From Lonicera japonica (taxonomy: Eukaryota > Streptophyta > Magnoliopsida > Dipsacales > Caprifoliaceae): DNA of 64,000 bases. Location of the stretch: assembly GCA_021464415.1 (NCBI GenBank), contig CM038471.1, forward strand, positions 8,831,386 to 8,895,385, read 5' to 3'. Below the pieces are notes generated by a model. That model did no database searches. It was not told where the DNA came from and was given only the letters and a program-made list of their open reading frames with translations. Positions 46,376-57,450 of the stretch are shown here, one piece after another. Every line of letters begins with the position of its first letter. The first letter of the stretch is position 1. Both the position numbers and the translations under genes were made by a program.

Positions 46376-46992
46376 ATGACCTAATTGGTGGTGCATATTT
46401 TGTTTTGAAAAACTTGAACCCGCACAATTACTATATTTATAAGCAAAACTTGAGATGTCCCACCCCAACCCACCCAACACGTTGTAAATATATAACATTA
46501 CAAAAGTATTTAAAGAAAAATCAATACAATAAATTTTGCAAATATGAAATTACATTACAATTCTCATAATTAATTCAAGTCTATCTAAATGAGAGTTGGA
46601 AAAATTATTTTTTATATTTTAAATTATTGAAACATAATTTAGTAATAAAAAGTAATTGTTAAAAATATTTTTCTACCAATATATAATTATTTTTTGTATT
46701 CTAATTAAGAAATATAAATAATCCAAATGTAGTTCATTCGTCTATTTGAATAAATTAAAAGTCTTGATGATTTATTAATAATTTGTTAATTAATCTAAAA
46801 ACAAACTAGAATAAGAATTTCCTTAAAACAATTTCAAACCTAATAAAATATATATTTGGTCATAAGAATGATTTTAATTACCATAATGCCATAACACATA
46901 TAAAACATTGAATCAAATATAAACAATTGAGGCTAAACCCTAGTCACCGGTTAATTATAAGATAAATAAAAGTCTTTGTGATTAATTAATAG
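46376..46992. other. intergenic, no gene recognised
   Basis: Very AT-rich. No feature supported. Confidence 0.4.
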
Positions 46993-47489
46993 ATTAACAT
47001 TGGATATTTTGGACATAATGCTACTATTTAAACTCTGTAATTTAAAACTAATACCAACCCTTTAACCATCCATGATACGAAAGAAAGACACTCTAATTAA
47101 GTTAGTATACAAAATTTCATATCAGATCTCACACTTGGCCATTTAGCAAAGAAACTCATAATGGATGGATATATATATATATATATAACATAGACTACTT
47201 CATTAATTTTTTTGAAATAGAAACACGCAATAATTTTAACAAACACTAACATAAACGAGTTCATAGTAAACACTTTTCTTAATACATACATAGCGCACAC
47301 ACTTCGCGTCCTTATTTATTAGCTTATAACATAGACGCAAACTTTATTGACACAATATTTTTGACACATAAAACCATACGACAAACTATTAGGAACAAAC
47401 TCTAACACGAGCTTGGGTAGTTCTTTTTTGAATTAGGTGAAAACACTCAGGGCCAAAATGCAGACGGTAAAGCAAACTCTTGTTTCACT

Positions 47490-48977
47490 TTAACAACCAC
47501 AGGGATACCTTGGGATAATGCCTTTCAAAGAGTGAAAACCATCACTAATCGGAGACACGGTGTGTATAATATAATCATTTGTGGTCCCAGGGGCATAGTT
47601 GATGAGAGCATAAGTATTGCCTTTAAATATATAAGCTTCTTTTTCTGCTTTAGCTGTAAATGCTGCATCCAAGCCATCCTGGAAAACAGTACCTTCCAAA
47701 GAAGGGAAACCGAGGGTAATCTTTTTAGGAGGGTTAAGCAAATAATCGTCCGTTGTACCTGGTGCAAAATTAATAAGTGCATATTGATTTCCCTTAAATA
47801 TATAGGCTTCATCATCTCGGCAAGAAGCAAAGGCTGCATCAATACCATGTTCAAAAATGGTATTTTTCAAAGAGTAGAAGCCATCAGTGATCTTCTTGGG
47901 TCCTCCAATAATGTCGCCGCTCACAAAGTTGAGGAGTGTGTACATATTACTCCGAAATATATACACCTCATTTTTCTTAGAATAGGTAAATGCAGTATCA
48001 ATTCCAGTAGCAAAAATTGTATTTCTTAGAGAGAGAAAGTAATCATCGATTCTCATGGGTCCTCTAATAATGAAGTCTTCAGTTGTACCAGGCGCATAGT
48101 TTATTAGCAAGCATTGGTCAGCAGTGAAGATGAACGCCATCACCTGGTTACTGAAGTTGAAAGCACAATCAACGTAATGCCCCACATTACAACATGGGTC
48201 AACATATGGCTCTTCAGTCGGAGATGTGACGTTTCCGATGTCTCGCTTTTGAACGGTGAAGACAAGGTTGATCATAACTTCATCGCGTGTGGGACACCTA
48301 ACATTCCTGAGGCGATTCATAAATTCTTGTGTGGTTTGCCCAGACGAATTTGGATTAGGATTAAAATTACCATTACGATAAATTCGATTACCTTGTGGGG
48401 TATAAGTTGGGAATTGTGATTGTGGTTCAGGTGCTAGAACTACATATGGACGTGCTGATCGAATATATTGACGATCAATGCCACCAACAAAAGCAATTTC
48501 CTGCTGATTAGGATAATCATTATGCTCACGCAAGGTTAGCACTGCATCAATTCTCCCTGGCGCAAAGATTTCATACCGATAAAGAATCATATCAGTTGTC
48601 ACACTTGGTCTCCAATTAGTCAGCCTCGTTGTACTGACAAACACCGACCCATCGACAGGTGAAGTATCTCCTGGAGCTCCTCCACCATTTACATGGCGCT
48701 CTAAGTTGTAGTAATCCGACAAAGTAGTTGAACCACGATCACGCGGACAAAATCCTGTTCTGAAAATCTCTGTGTAGGAACGATCATCCCATCGATACAC
48801 AGCCTCGACAATATATTGGTCTTCAATGGGGTCTCGATATTGAATACTTGGCCCTTGACTATTGCAAAGTGTCAAAGCAGTTATATGATCTTGGAGTGTA
48901 CGGACATCTTCTGCAGAAGCCGGTTGGGAAATCGCAGCTGCAACTCCGCGATATTCTGATGTAGGTGGAATAGCCAT
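47490..48977 (-). CDS. ADP-ribosyltransferase/hemopexin-repeat fusion protein, copy 2
   Basis: The intact 495-aa frame runs from ATG 48977 to TAA. By hand alignment it is roughly 85-90 % identical to the copy at 33207-34712. Arg62 and Gln158-x-Glu160 are unchanged, while the S-T-S motif reads S-T-T at 115-117. The region equivalent to residues 61-180 differs at about 11 positions, against 14 in the first 60. A six-residue deletion lies in the linker before the hemopexin repeats. All four repeats and the RYPCGC end are kept. The acceptor-like TTGTAG|AAATG before the start codon is conserved, but the splice donor seen in copy 1 has been deleted, so the 5' transcript structure may differ. No signal peptide. 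The intact frame and conserved core suggest selection on the protein. Activity, target and ligand are unknown. Confidence 0.86.
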   Translation of the reverse strand: MAIPPTSEYRGVAAAISQPASAEDVRTLQDHITALTLCNSQGPSIQYRDPIEDQYIVEAVYRWDDRSYTEIFRTGFCPRDRGSTTLSDYYNLERHVNGGGAPGDTSPVDGSVFVSTTRLTNWRPSVTTDMILYRYEIFAPGRIDAVLTLREHNDYPNQQEIAFVGGIDRQYIRSARPYVVLAPEPQSQFPTYTPQGNRIYRNGNFNPNPNSSGQTTQEFMNRLRNVRCPTRDEVMINLVFTVQKRDIGNVTSPTEEPYVDPCCNVGHYVDCAFNFSNQVMAFIFTADQCLLINYAPGTTEDFIIRGPMRIDDYFLSLRNTIFATGIDTAFTYSKKNEVYIFRSNMYTLLNFVSGDIIGGPKKITDGFYSLKNTIFEHGIDAAFASCRDDEAYIFKGNQYALINFAPGTTDDYLLNPPKKITLGFPSLEGTVFQDGLDAAFTAKAEKEAYIFKGNTYALINYAPGTTNDYIIHTVSPISDGFHSLKGIIPRYPCGC

Positions 48978-50874
48978 TTCTACAAGTCACATTAGAATCA
49001 ATTGTCAAAATAACTTTGAAATACATTGCCATCGCATTACCTGTATTTTTGAAATGTCATAATCTTTTCTTTTTTCTACATAATTATTGTAGCAATTCTT
49101 ACAATATAAAATAAGTTGTATTCTTCACCGCTAATTATGTCAAATAGATTAACAGTTTGAGATGAATGGGATAAATGAAGATTTGAATAGAGATATATGT
49201 AAATAAAGAGATATTTATCATTTGATTTCTTAAAATTAAACGTATACGAGGGTAATCTAGTATATATACTAATTTCCACGTGAGTAGTCAAATGGGGTTT
49301 TTAACGTGAAACAAAGAAACTTGAAATCTAAAGCATTTTTCACAATGAAGAAAGTGCAATCAAATGCACCTTAAATAAAAAGTTTTCTAAGGTTAAAAAG
49401 GAAAAAAAAAAATTGTAAGAAACTACCAGTCATGAGATTTTATTTCCCTTTTTTAACAAATCATCATGCTATATATTATTGGGCCAAAATTAAGTGTTTG
49501 ACATAGTTATAATCTTCTTAGATACATAGGGTTTAAATCATGGGTTCTAAAGGAAGAAACTTTTAGTTTTATGTAGACATTCTTTTCAAATCGATATTAA
49601 AGACTGATTTTAAATTATGCACCTATTAAATTAAATTTATTATCTTAATTTTAGAGAAATCCATCATGTATGAAAAAACAAAATTCACCCTTAGTGGTAA
49701 TTATAAGCCAATTTTATGTTGGAGTTATTTCATTTTAAATTAAAAATTTAGAATTTAATTTTTATATTTTCTAAGAAATACCGAAAACGAGGCAAAAGGT
49801 CTCGTGTCACAACGTTTTTCGCAAAAAATCCATGGAATAATTTTAATATTTTAAAAATAATGGCATATTTTTTAAGTTTTTTCTGAAATAAGAGCTTGTT
49901 TATCAATTGTGTTTTAAAATAAGGGTTTTGACGTAAATTGTGTTTGTGCAAACTAATTAACTTTGCACAGAATTGTGTTTTGTGCAAACTAAATCTTGCA
50001 AACCAAAAAATTTAATGTAAATTTGTTTTGCATGATATGTTTTTACTTTTTAACTAATAGATTTCTATTAGTCTCTCATGTAACTTTAAAGTAACGTCAA
50101 ATAAACTCCAATGCGTAGCAATGTGCTAGAAAACAAGGAATGGAAACATAACTTTGCAAAACCCAACATATTTATCATGTGTGTTTTATTAATAAAGGAG
50201 TCTAAATTCGTAGCTTGTTAAGATAACTCTAAATCTAAGTTAATTAAAACACTTTCACATATTAATATGCTAAAAACTTGATGCGCAGATTTAATTTTGC
50301 ACGTACCATAGTATTTTACAATTCGAAAATTTATTGCAAAGTTAAGGTTGCACTCCTTTTGGAGTTTGGTCAAAAATAAGCCTTTAATTTGCAAAAAATA
50401 TTATTTCCTTATTCTTTTGAGAAAAGCTTTTTCGAAGAAATCTCATCTTCCAACATCCTAAAATAAATATAATATGATCAATCGTTAAAATAAAATTTGC
50501 CAGTATTTATTTTAATTCTCAATGGTGCATGGTTCTGGATAAAAGTTTATTCAATATTAAGAGGCAAAAATGGTGTTTGTCTCTTAATATTTAATTAATT
50601 AAATTAAAATTTCGAGTTAGAGGCAAGTTTTATGCTGAATGTTTAACTTAAATTGAATATAATTTTACTCGAATGGAGTGACCTCAATCTTTTTAACAAA
50701 ATAATAAGGGTGGAATATAAAATTAATCATCGATGCAATAATTTATATATAGAAATGTAAAACATGTGTCACTTGGTAACTATTACAACACAAATAATTA
50801 AAATAATAAAGAGCATAAATCAATACAAGAGAGATTAGTGCTTTAGGGATAAAGAGGAAATGCAAGATCACACT

Positions 50875-50882
50875 TATTTATA
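50875..50882 (-). promoter_or_regulatory. TATA box of copy 2
   Basis: Minus-strand TATAAATA in the same context as copy 1 (36934-36941). It lies about 1.9 kb upstream of ATG 48977, consistent with a long 5'UTR intron. Confidence 0.6.
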
Positions 50883-51355
50883 GTGAGGGTTTGGAAGAAT
50901 TGGACGGATGTGATGAAATGTTTAGATAAAGAGAGAAATCAACGGCTGATATATAGATCTTATTGGCTTCCGAATATTCTTTGCTTCTTAATTAGTTTTT
51001 TTTCACTATAAAAAAATAAAAAATAAATTCCAGATACTTTTTAATACTACAAAGTATTCCTGCCAGCTTTTACGCACTTTGATTAATCACTGTTAGTAGA
51101 ATAGGGGCTCCATTATTAGTAGATTATGTTCACCAAATTTTATTAAAAAAATTTAATAAATAAGTGCATTTATTAACCGTCAAAAAATGCGCATATATAA
51201 CTTTTTAAGTTAATCAACCTCCTAGTCAAATCTTTTTATGAAATTTGATAGAGATCATCTTGAGCAAAGCCTTTCAAAAATCTATCCATTTACCTCTTCA
51301 AAAACCGCAATCGGTATATGTGGTAGGTATGAGAAATGTTACCAATGCCACCAGC

Positions 51356-51812
51356 AAGGTCACACTTATTTTTAGTGAGGATTTGGAAGAACTGGATGGA
51401 TGTGATGAAACCTTTATGTAACGAGAGAGATCAACGGTTGATATATCATATTGGCTCCCAAATATTCTTTACTTCATAGTTAGTTTCTTTCACTATAAGA
51501 AAGAGATATTTTACATTTTTTTCCAAATATTTTCTAATACTACAAGGTATTCAAGCTAACTTTCACGCACTTCAGTTAATAGCTGTTAGAACAGTGGCTC
51601 CAGGATTAGTTGGTAATCTTCACCAAATTTCATTAAAAAAATTCAAATAAAGAAGTGCATGAATTAAACATTTAAAATTTCAACGGTTAGAAATGCACAT
51701 ATATCACTTTTTAGTTTACCCATTTTCGGGCAAATTTTTTAAATAATTTGGTAGAGATCATCTTGAGCAATGTTATTAAAAAAATCTATCCATTACCTCC
51801 TCAAAAACCGCA
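51356..51812 (-). repeat. third, gene-less copy of the promoter region
   Basis: AAGGTCACACTTATTTTTAGTGAGGA, GGATGGATGTGATGAAA, GAGATCAACGGTTGATATATC and the following 300 bp match the promoter regions of both fusion genes and repeat 50860-51355 in tandem. Its TATA position reads TAAAAATA on the minus strand. It breaks off at the Helitron-like start at 51813. Confidence 0.8.
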
Positions 51813-52175
51813 ATCTATATAATAAAACAGCAAGTTTGACTCCAAAAATCTATTGATCCAATGGTTTAAAATATATATGTTTCGGTATGTATTAATTTTA
51901 CACCTTTAGATTAGTTTTATACTCATATTAAGATATCACATCACACTAATACCATTAATATATACATAATATTTTCACACATTTACATACTTACACATTA
52001 AAATATCAATTCTCACCCTCTCCCACTTACACACTTACACACTCAACCATCAATTCTCACCCTCTCCCACGTCACTTTCCAATCAACCCACATCTCACTT
52101 TTAACTTTTTAACCCATCTCTCTCATCTTTCTACCTTTACTCCCTTCTCTCTCTCTAACGTTTTTACACATTTTC

Positions 52176-52457
52176 ATGGATGATAAAGCAAAATCATTCC
52201 CTCCGACAACTCTTCATCCGCCGGAGCAACCGTCTACATCATCGTTCCCTTGGACGGAGCGACCTCCCCCTCCACCATTGCTGCAGCCTCCCCCTCTGCC
52301 CTTGCCACCTACGTTGCTCACTCCGCCGGTGACGCCTCTTCTATCTAAAGCTCGGCTCTCCGTAGCCTCTGTTTCTGGCACCAAAAAAGGAAGGCTCTTG
52401 CTTTCTCTACCTCCTCTCTTTTTTATTTGTATATTTTTACTTGTGGGTCTAATATAA
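52176..52457 (+). CDS. short proline-rich ORF, possibly a captured fragment
   Basis: The 93-codon frame has a Pro-rich middle (runs of PPPPP and PPPLPLPP) and a hydrophobic end (LFFICIFLLVGLI). I recognise no family. A diverged second copy of its 3' part follows at about 52480-52590 (ATAGCCTCTGTATCCAACAC), where AAAAAAG|GTAAGC looks like a splice donor. This suggests a captured and duplicated first exon rather than an independent gene. Codon use is GC-richer than the surroundings. Confidence 0.3.
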   Translation: MDDKAKSFPPTTLHPPEQPSTSSFPWTERPPPPPLLQPPPLPLPPTLLTPPVTPLLSKARLSVASVSGTKKGRLLLSLPPLFFICIFLLVGLI

Positions 52458-52887
52458 TATTATATGGTTTTATTTGTGGGTTCACTACGCTGCTCATTAA
52501 GCCAGTGATGCCTCCGTCGCGCCGTCCGCATGTTACTCCTCCGTCCCACCTCCATAGCCTCTGTATCCAACACCAAAAAAGGTAAGCTCTTTGGCATGTT
52601 GAATGATTGAAGATTTGGGCTTTGGCATGTTGAATGATTTGGTATATAAGGTAGCCTTTATGTTTTTGAAGATTTGTGTTTTGGCATGTTCTATCATAAA
52701 TATGTAACTTTCCACTTTTTTTTTTTTTATTTAATTTTTTTTTTTTGGCAAAAGGTAATGTGAAATAATTTGTTGAAGATTTTTTAGATTTGGCATGTTG
52801 AATGATTGAAGGTTTTTTTAGATTTTGCATTCTAGCATAAATCTGTAACCTATTTTATTTTTTTCTTAATTTTATTTTTTTGCAAAA

Positions 52888-54060
52888 GGCAATGTGACTT
52901 AATTATTTAGAATATTAGACCACACTAAATGAGTAAATGAAAAAAAAAAATTACTTTACAAAGCTTTCCACTTCAAAGTGTAATTTTTTGTCCAATAGTT
53001 TGAAAACTTACAAAAAAATAAAAATTCGTATGAGTTTTACAAATAGGTATGCAGATGACTTAATTATTTGAGTCAACTTTTTTTTAAATAGCTTTAATAG
53101 ATGATCATTATAAATTTCTGTAACCTATTTTTTTTTTTTTTGCAAAAGGCAATGTGACTTAATTATTTAGAATATTAGACCACACTAAATGAGTAAATGA
53201 AAAAAAAATTACTTTACAAAGCTTTCCACTTCAAAGTGTAATTTTTTGTCCAATAGTTTGAAAACTTACAAAAGAAAAAATCGTACGAGTTTTACAAATA
53301 GGTATGCAAATGACTTAATTATTTAAGTCAATTTTTTTTTAAATAGCTTTAATATATGATCATTATTAATTAAAAAAAAATAGCCTTTAGAATATTAGAC
53401 CACACTAAATGAGTAAATGAAAAAAAAATTACTTTACAAAGCTTTCCACTTCAAAGTGTAATTTTTTGTCCAATAGTTTGAAAACTTACAAAAAAAAAAT
53501 TCGTACGAGTTTTACAAATTGACCTTAATATTTATTACAATCAAAACCCTAAAGTGCACTCATCAAAAAGAGTTTTTTTTTTCCTACCAATAGTGATAGG
53601 AATGCAAATGACTTAATTATTTGAGTCAATTTTTTTTAAATAGTTTTAAAATATTATCATTATTAAAAGAAAAATAAAATAGCCTTTAGAATATTAGACC
53701 ACACTAAAAAAGAGTTTTTTTTCGCCGAGAAAGACAAACAAATTGACCTTGATGTTTATTACAATCAAAACCCTAAAGTTTGAAAACTTACAAAAAGATC
53801 TCTAAATCTATATTATAAAACCATGATCAAGAAAATAATTCCAAAAAATGCACTCATCAAAAAGAGGTTTTTTTTTTTTTTTTTTTTTTTTCTACCAATA
53901 GTGATAGGAATGCAAATGACTTAATTATTAAAAGAAAAATAAAATAGCCTTCAGAATATTAGACCACACTAAATGAGTAAATGGAAAAAAAACAATACTT
54001 TACAAAGCTTTTCACTTCAAATAGTAATTTTTTGTCCAATCGTTTGAAAACTTACAAAAA
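52888..54060. repeat. tandem array of about 220-300 bp units
   Basis: TTAGAATATTAGACCACACT, then AAATGAGTAAATG, TTACTTTACAAAGC, TTTTTTGTCCAATAGTTTG and AAAACTTACAAA recur at about 52907, 53167, 53387 and 53953, with a partial copy at 53686. A second word, ATGACTTAATTATTTGAGTC, precedes most copies. It is non-coding and lies within the Helitron-like region. Confidence 0.85.
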
Positions 54061-54183
54061 GATCTCTAAATCAATCACTAATCCATGATCAAGGAAAGAA
54101 TTCCAAAAAGTGTACCCATCAAAAAGAATTTTTTTTTACGAGAAAGAGAAATGGTATGCTTTTAAAAATTGTAATTTACTTAG

Positions 54184-55240
54184 TGTGAGAACCCGGATCT
54201 CCGACCCGTCCTTCTCGGGGTTTCTCTTATTTTTGTTATTTTGAAGGAAAAGCGTGTTTTGTAGAATCGCCAGTTTGTTTTACAAGAAAACAAACAAAAG
54301 TTCGTACAAAAGATAATTTGAAAACAAACTATCTTTCATACGTTTGAAACTAGAGATTTATTTAATAACTTGTTTTGCTAGGGTTTGGGAACTACGTTAC
54401 GAATTGGGAAACTGTTAGGCACCTAATTCGCCCTTTTGGTCTCTTAAATGGATCATTTATTCAGTTCCTATCTTAGATATCTTGCAAGTAGTTTGAATCG
54501 TTTCCAAAATAATCCTTTCGGGTGAATTTGATTTAAAACAGTATTTTTGAAATCAGACTCGAGCTTTGCGAGCGCCTACGTATTCATTCATAGAATGAAA
54601 TCAGAGTCTTGTAGTTCCATTTGTTTGGAAACTATTTTTGTATTTTTATTTTGTTTTGAAAACGTGTCAAAACAGATTTTAGTTTTCTTGTAAAACATAG
54701 AAAAGACTAGTTTTGAAAACAATGAACTTTTTTTGCAAGTTATCTAATTTTCTGTATTAAAACTGTATAAAAAATGCAGTATTGAAATTCAGGGAGTTAT
54801 AGAAATGCGTACCTGAAGCTCCTGAAGAAGATCGACGACTGCTTGTTTGCTTCTTTCTCTCTCTAGAATTTTCTCTCTCTAAAAACTCTCTCTAATGATC
54901 TTGACAGAGCTTTTCCTCTCTAAAAACTCTATTGAGTGTTGATGCCTAAAATGAGACCCTAAGAGTCCTATTTATAGAAAAATTTCCCCCAAAAACACTT
55001 CAAAAGGGGCCAGCCGCAAGGGGTGCGGCTCGAAGCCAACTGTGCGGCTAGGAGCCAATCGTGCAGCTAGGGTGTGCGGCTCGGGCATGCGGCTTGGTTG
55101 TGGTAAATTTCTGACGCGCTTGAAAGTCAGGATTTTTCCTAATGGTCTCCTATATGCATGATGACTCAAGACTTGATGCGGAATGCTTATTTTGTATGAA
55201 AATCAGGTTCACACGAGAGTCGTGGATTGGGGTGTTCACA
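54184..55240 (-). mobile_element. 3' LTR of a minus-strand Tat-related element
   Basis: Read on the minus strand it starts TGTGAACACCCCAATCC at 55240 and ends GGTTCTCACA at 54184 (1057 bp). The same sequence begins again at 63706 and runs off the window, giving the 5' LTR. A minus-strand TATA box lies at 54969-54976. The five bases outside (CTTAG, 54179-54183) predict the target duplication beyond the window. Confidence 0.85.
54969..54976 (-). promoter_or_regulatory. LTR TATA box, minus strand
   Basis: TATAAATA on the minus strand, directly downstream of a cluster of TGCGGCT words at about 55005-55092. Confidence 0.55.
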
Positions 55241-55241
55241 G

Positions 55242-55253
55242 ACCCTCTCGTCC
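55242..55253 (-). other. possible polypurine tract
   Basis: Minus-strand GGGACGAGAGGG lies one base outside the 3' LTR start, where the plus-strand primer for LTR retrotransposons is expected. Confidence 0.45.
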
Positions 55254-57445
55254 CTAGATTCTTGCTCTCAAGGATTCTAGGATGATAATATGAAGACAAG
55301 AATTCACGACTCTCGCGTGAATCTCAACTTGTTATTTTATTCATGAAAATTTGTGAATCGAAATGTACCTTCATGGTAAGGGAATTTTGTGGTGCTTTGG
55401 GCAATGTGATCCATGGTTGACCTCCCTCTCGGCCAAGCTATCTCTAATACATCAATCTATTCTCCCGTCTACCCTCAAGGAATCCATCTCAATCCTTCTT
55501 CAGATTTTTCGAGCTTATCGATGTTTACCCACAGCTTATGGGATGCACCAATCTTATCATTTACGCTCTGAATGGCCTGTTCTCAGGAACACTTCTCGTT
55601 CTTTACAAATGTATTTGAAAAAGTTCTTGGAGTTCAGATTTTTTCAGAATGACACCTTCTTGACTTCGTCATGATAAAACTTTCCATTCTTTTAGGGAAG
55701 AAATGGTTACCAAGAGTAGCGGGGGTTTGCTCCTATCGCACTATCTTATTGTCATAACCATGTGGTAAAACTCCCTAATTCTTGGGAGGATGTTATTGGT
55801 TACCAAGAGTGGTTGGGTCAGCACCTATTGCACCATCTTGCTGGCATAACTGAGGTTGTCTATCAGGAGATATTCTTTCTTGATAGTTTTCTAAGAAATG
55901 GCACTCTTAGCCACCCTCAGAAGGAATGTCATATTAGCGACTGCCAAGAGTGGGGGGTCTGCACCTCTCACACCATCTTGCTGGCATAGCCTGAAAAGGT
56001 TGAGTTAAGATTGCCAATAGTGATTGTTCCTCACGATAGGATGTCATTTTGCTGACACAATCTGGGCTGACTTGTAAATTCCCATGGAACGCATCCAAAA
56101 GGGAAAGAAATGTATGATATGTTAGCGACTACCAAGAGTGGGGGTTCTGCACCTCTCGCACCATCTTGTTGGCACAGCCTAAGGGGTTTGCATTAGAGAC
56201 TACCAAGAGGGCGGGGTCGACACCTATCGCACCGTCTTGCTGACATAGTCTAAGGCTGAACGTCGGGAGATATTCCCTTATGACGATTTCCAAGAAATGG
56301 TGCTCCTGGCCACCTTTAGAAGGTATGACATGTTAGTGACTTCCAAGAGCGAGAGGTCTTCATGATAAGACTTCGTACTTGCTGACACATCCAAAATAGG
56401 TGATGCTAAGATTGCCAAGAGCGACGAGATCGGCACCTGTCGCACCGTCTTGCTGTCACAGTTTAGGGTTAGGATTGACTCCGTCAATAGGTTTTTTCTT
56501 TAGAATCATATTATTCCATCAACTTTATGTCACATCATATAATTTGAGAACATGTTCTTAAGAATATTTGTCCATATTTTTTCTTATCCTTCAACGCTTC
56601 ACCTTGCGTTGCCGTTGCTCTTGGCCGTTGATCATATATGTTTACTCATCTTATGGCAAGAAAGTTATGCTAGAGAGAACATGGAAAGTTCAAGTGTTGC
56701 CTTTTTCAAAACCTGTTCTTACCCTCAGTTTGACTCTTCTTCTGTCATTAAGAAAATGGGTGAGTTCTCTTTGAATCTTAGACTTTCGTGCGTAGTGGTG
56801 GGCTCAGTTCTCAACTCTACCCTCTGGCTTTACTTCTTTGAACATGGGGATAAAGTTCTTCTGAAAATCTCAGTTCCTTCTCCAGTTACCCTCTGGCTTA
56901 TCAGAGGAAGGTGCTGGTCCATCGTTTTCTGTTTTTCAATGCCCTTATTGCTCCCTCATTTGCATTATTGTTTTGTCTTTCGGATCTTTCTTTCTATCTC
57001 TTTTTTTCTCTCTCTTTTTTTTCTAGACAGGAGCCTTAATCACCTAAGACGTAGCCCTCTGCCTTTTTGGCACAGCTGTCACTCTTAGTGTGGCTCTCCC
57101 TGCTGATTTTTCTTCCTTTCTGTTTTTCACGCTTCTCACTTGGACCAATGGGATTTTTCACTTTTCTACTTTTTCAATTTTTTCTTGTACCCGATTTCTC
57201 TTTTACACCTTTCCTCTTTTGCCAGATTTGAACTGTGTCTAGGATTAATCATTCCTCAAAGCTTGGCTCTACCACAAATCTCAAAATTCAGCTTTTGGGC
57301 TTCGTATCTTACTTCGTCGTGCGGGTGTGAGTGATTCTTAGTCTGTTCATCTTAGAAAACTAACCAGAAAGTCTTTCAGACGTCGAAGGAGTCAATTTTG
57401 TTGATTTTGTCGTTTGGGACTAACCCCCACTTGTTGTGTGACAAG
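55254..57445 (-). mobile_element. non-coding interior of the Tat-related element, 3' part
   Basis: No protease, RT, RNase H or integrase motif was seen on either strand, although the open frames at 55363-55674 and 56552-57088 are fairly long. The region carries the CCAAGAG repeat array. Loss or absence of pol with gag kept fits non-autonomous terminal-repeat elements that keep only gag. Confidence 0.55.
55708..56465. repeat. eight-unit degenerate CCAAGAG...CACCRTCTTGCTGRCA repeat
   Basis: Units of about 52 bp with the frame CTACCAAGAGTGGGG, then GCACCTCTCGCACC, ATCTTGCTGGCA, CAGCCTAAGG lie at about 55708, 55801, 55941, 56011, 56128, 56201, 56341 and 56411, separated by variable spacers. Units 4 and 7 are more diverged. 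Confidence 0.8.
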
Positions 57446-57450
57446 GAACT

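Larger units (their letters stand above)
46993..51355. repeat. segmental duplication, arm 2
   Basis: Collinear with arm 1 (32713-37100), including both flanks of the gene. It lacks the MITE and about 52 bp spanning the predicted 5'UTR splice donor. Its upstream end is itself duplicated in tandem (see 51356-51812). Confidence 0.85.
51813..54160 (+). mobile_element. Helitron-like element, 5' end defined, 3' end unclear
   Basis: TCTATATAATAAAACAG at 51813 is a typical plant Helitron 5' terminus. Comparison with the tandem copy shows CCGCAATCGG at 51304 uninterrupted, while here CCGCAA is followed by TCTATATAATA, fitting insertion between A and T. The interior has a proline-rich frame and a tandem array. 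No Rep/helicase was found, so it would be non-autonomous. The 3' CTRR hairpin end was not identified; the next element starts at 54184. Confidence 0.55.
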
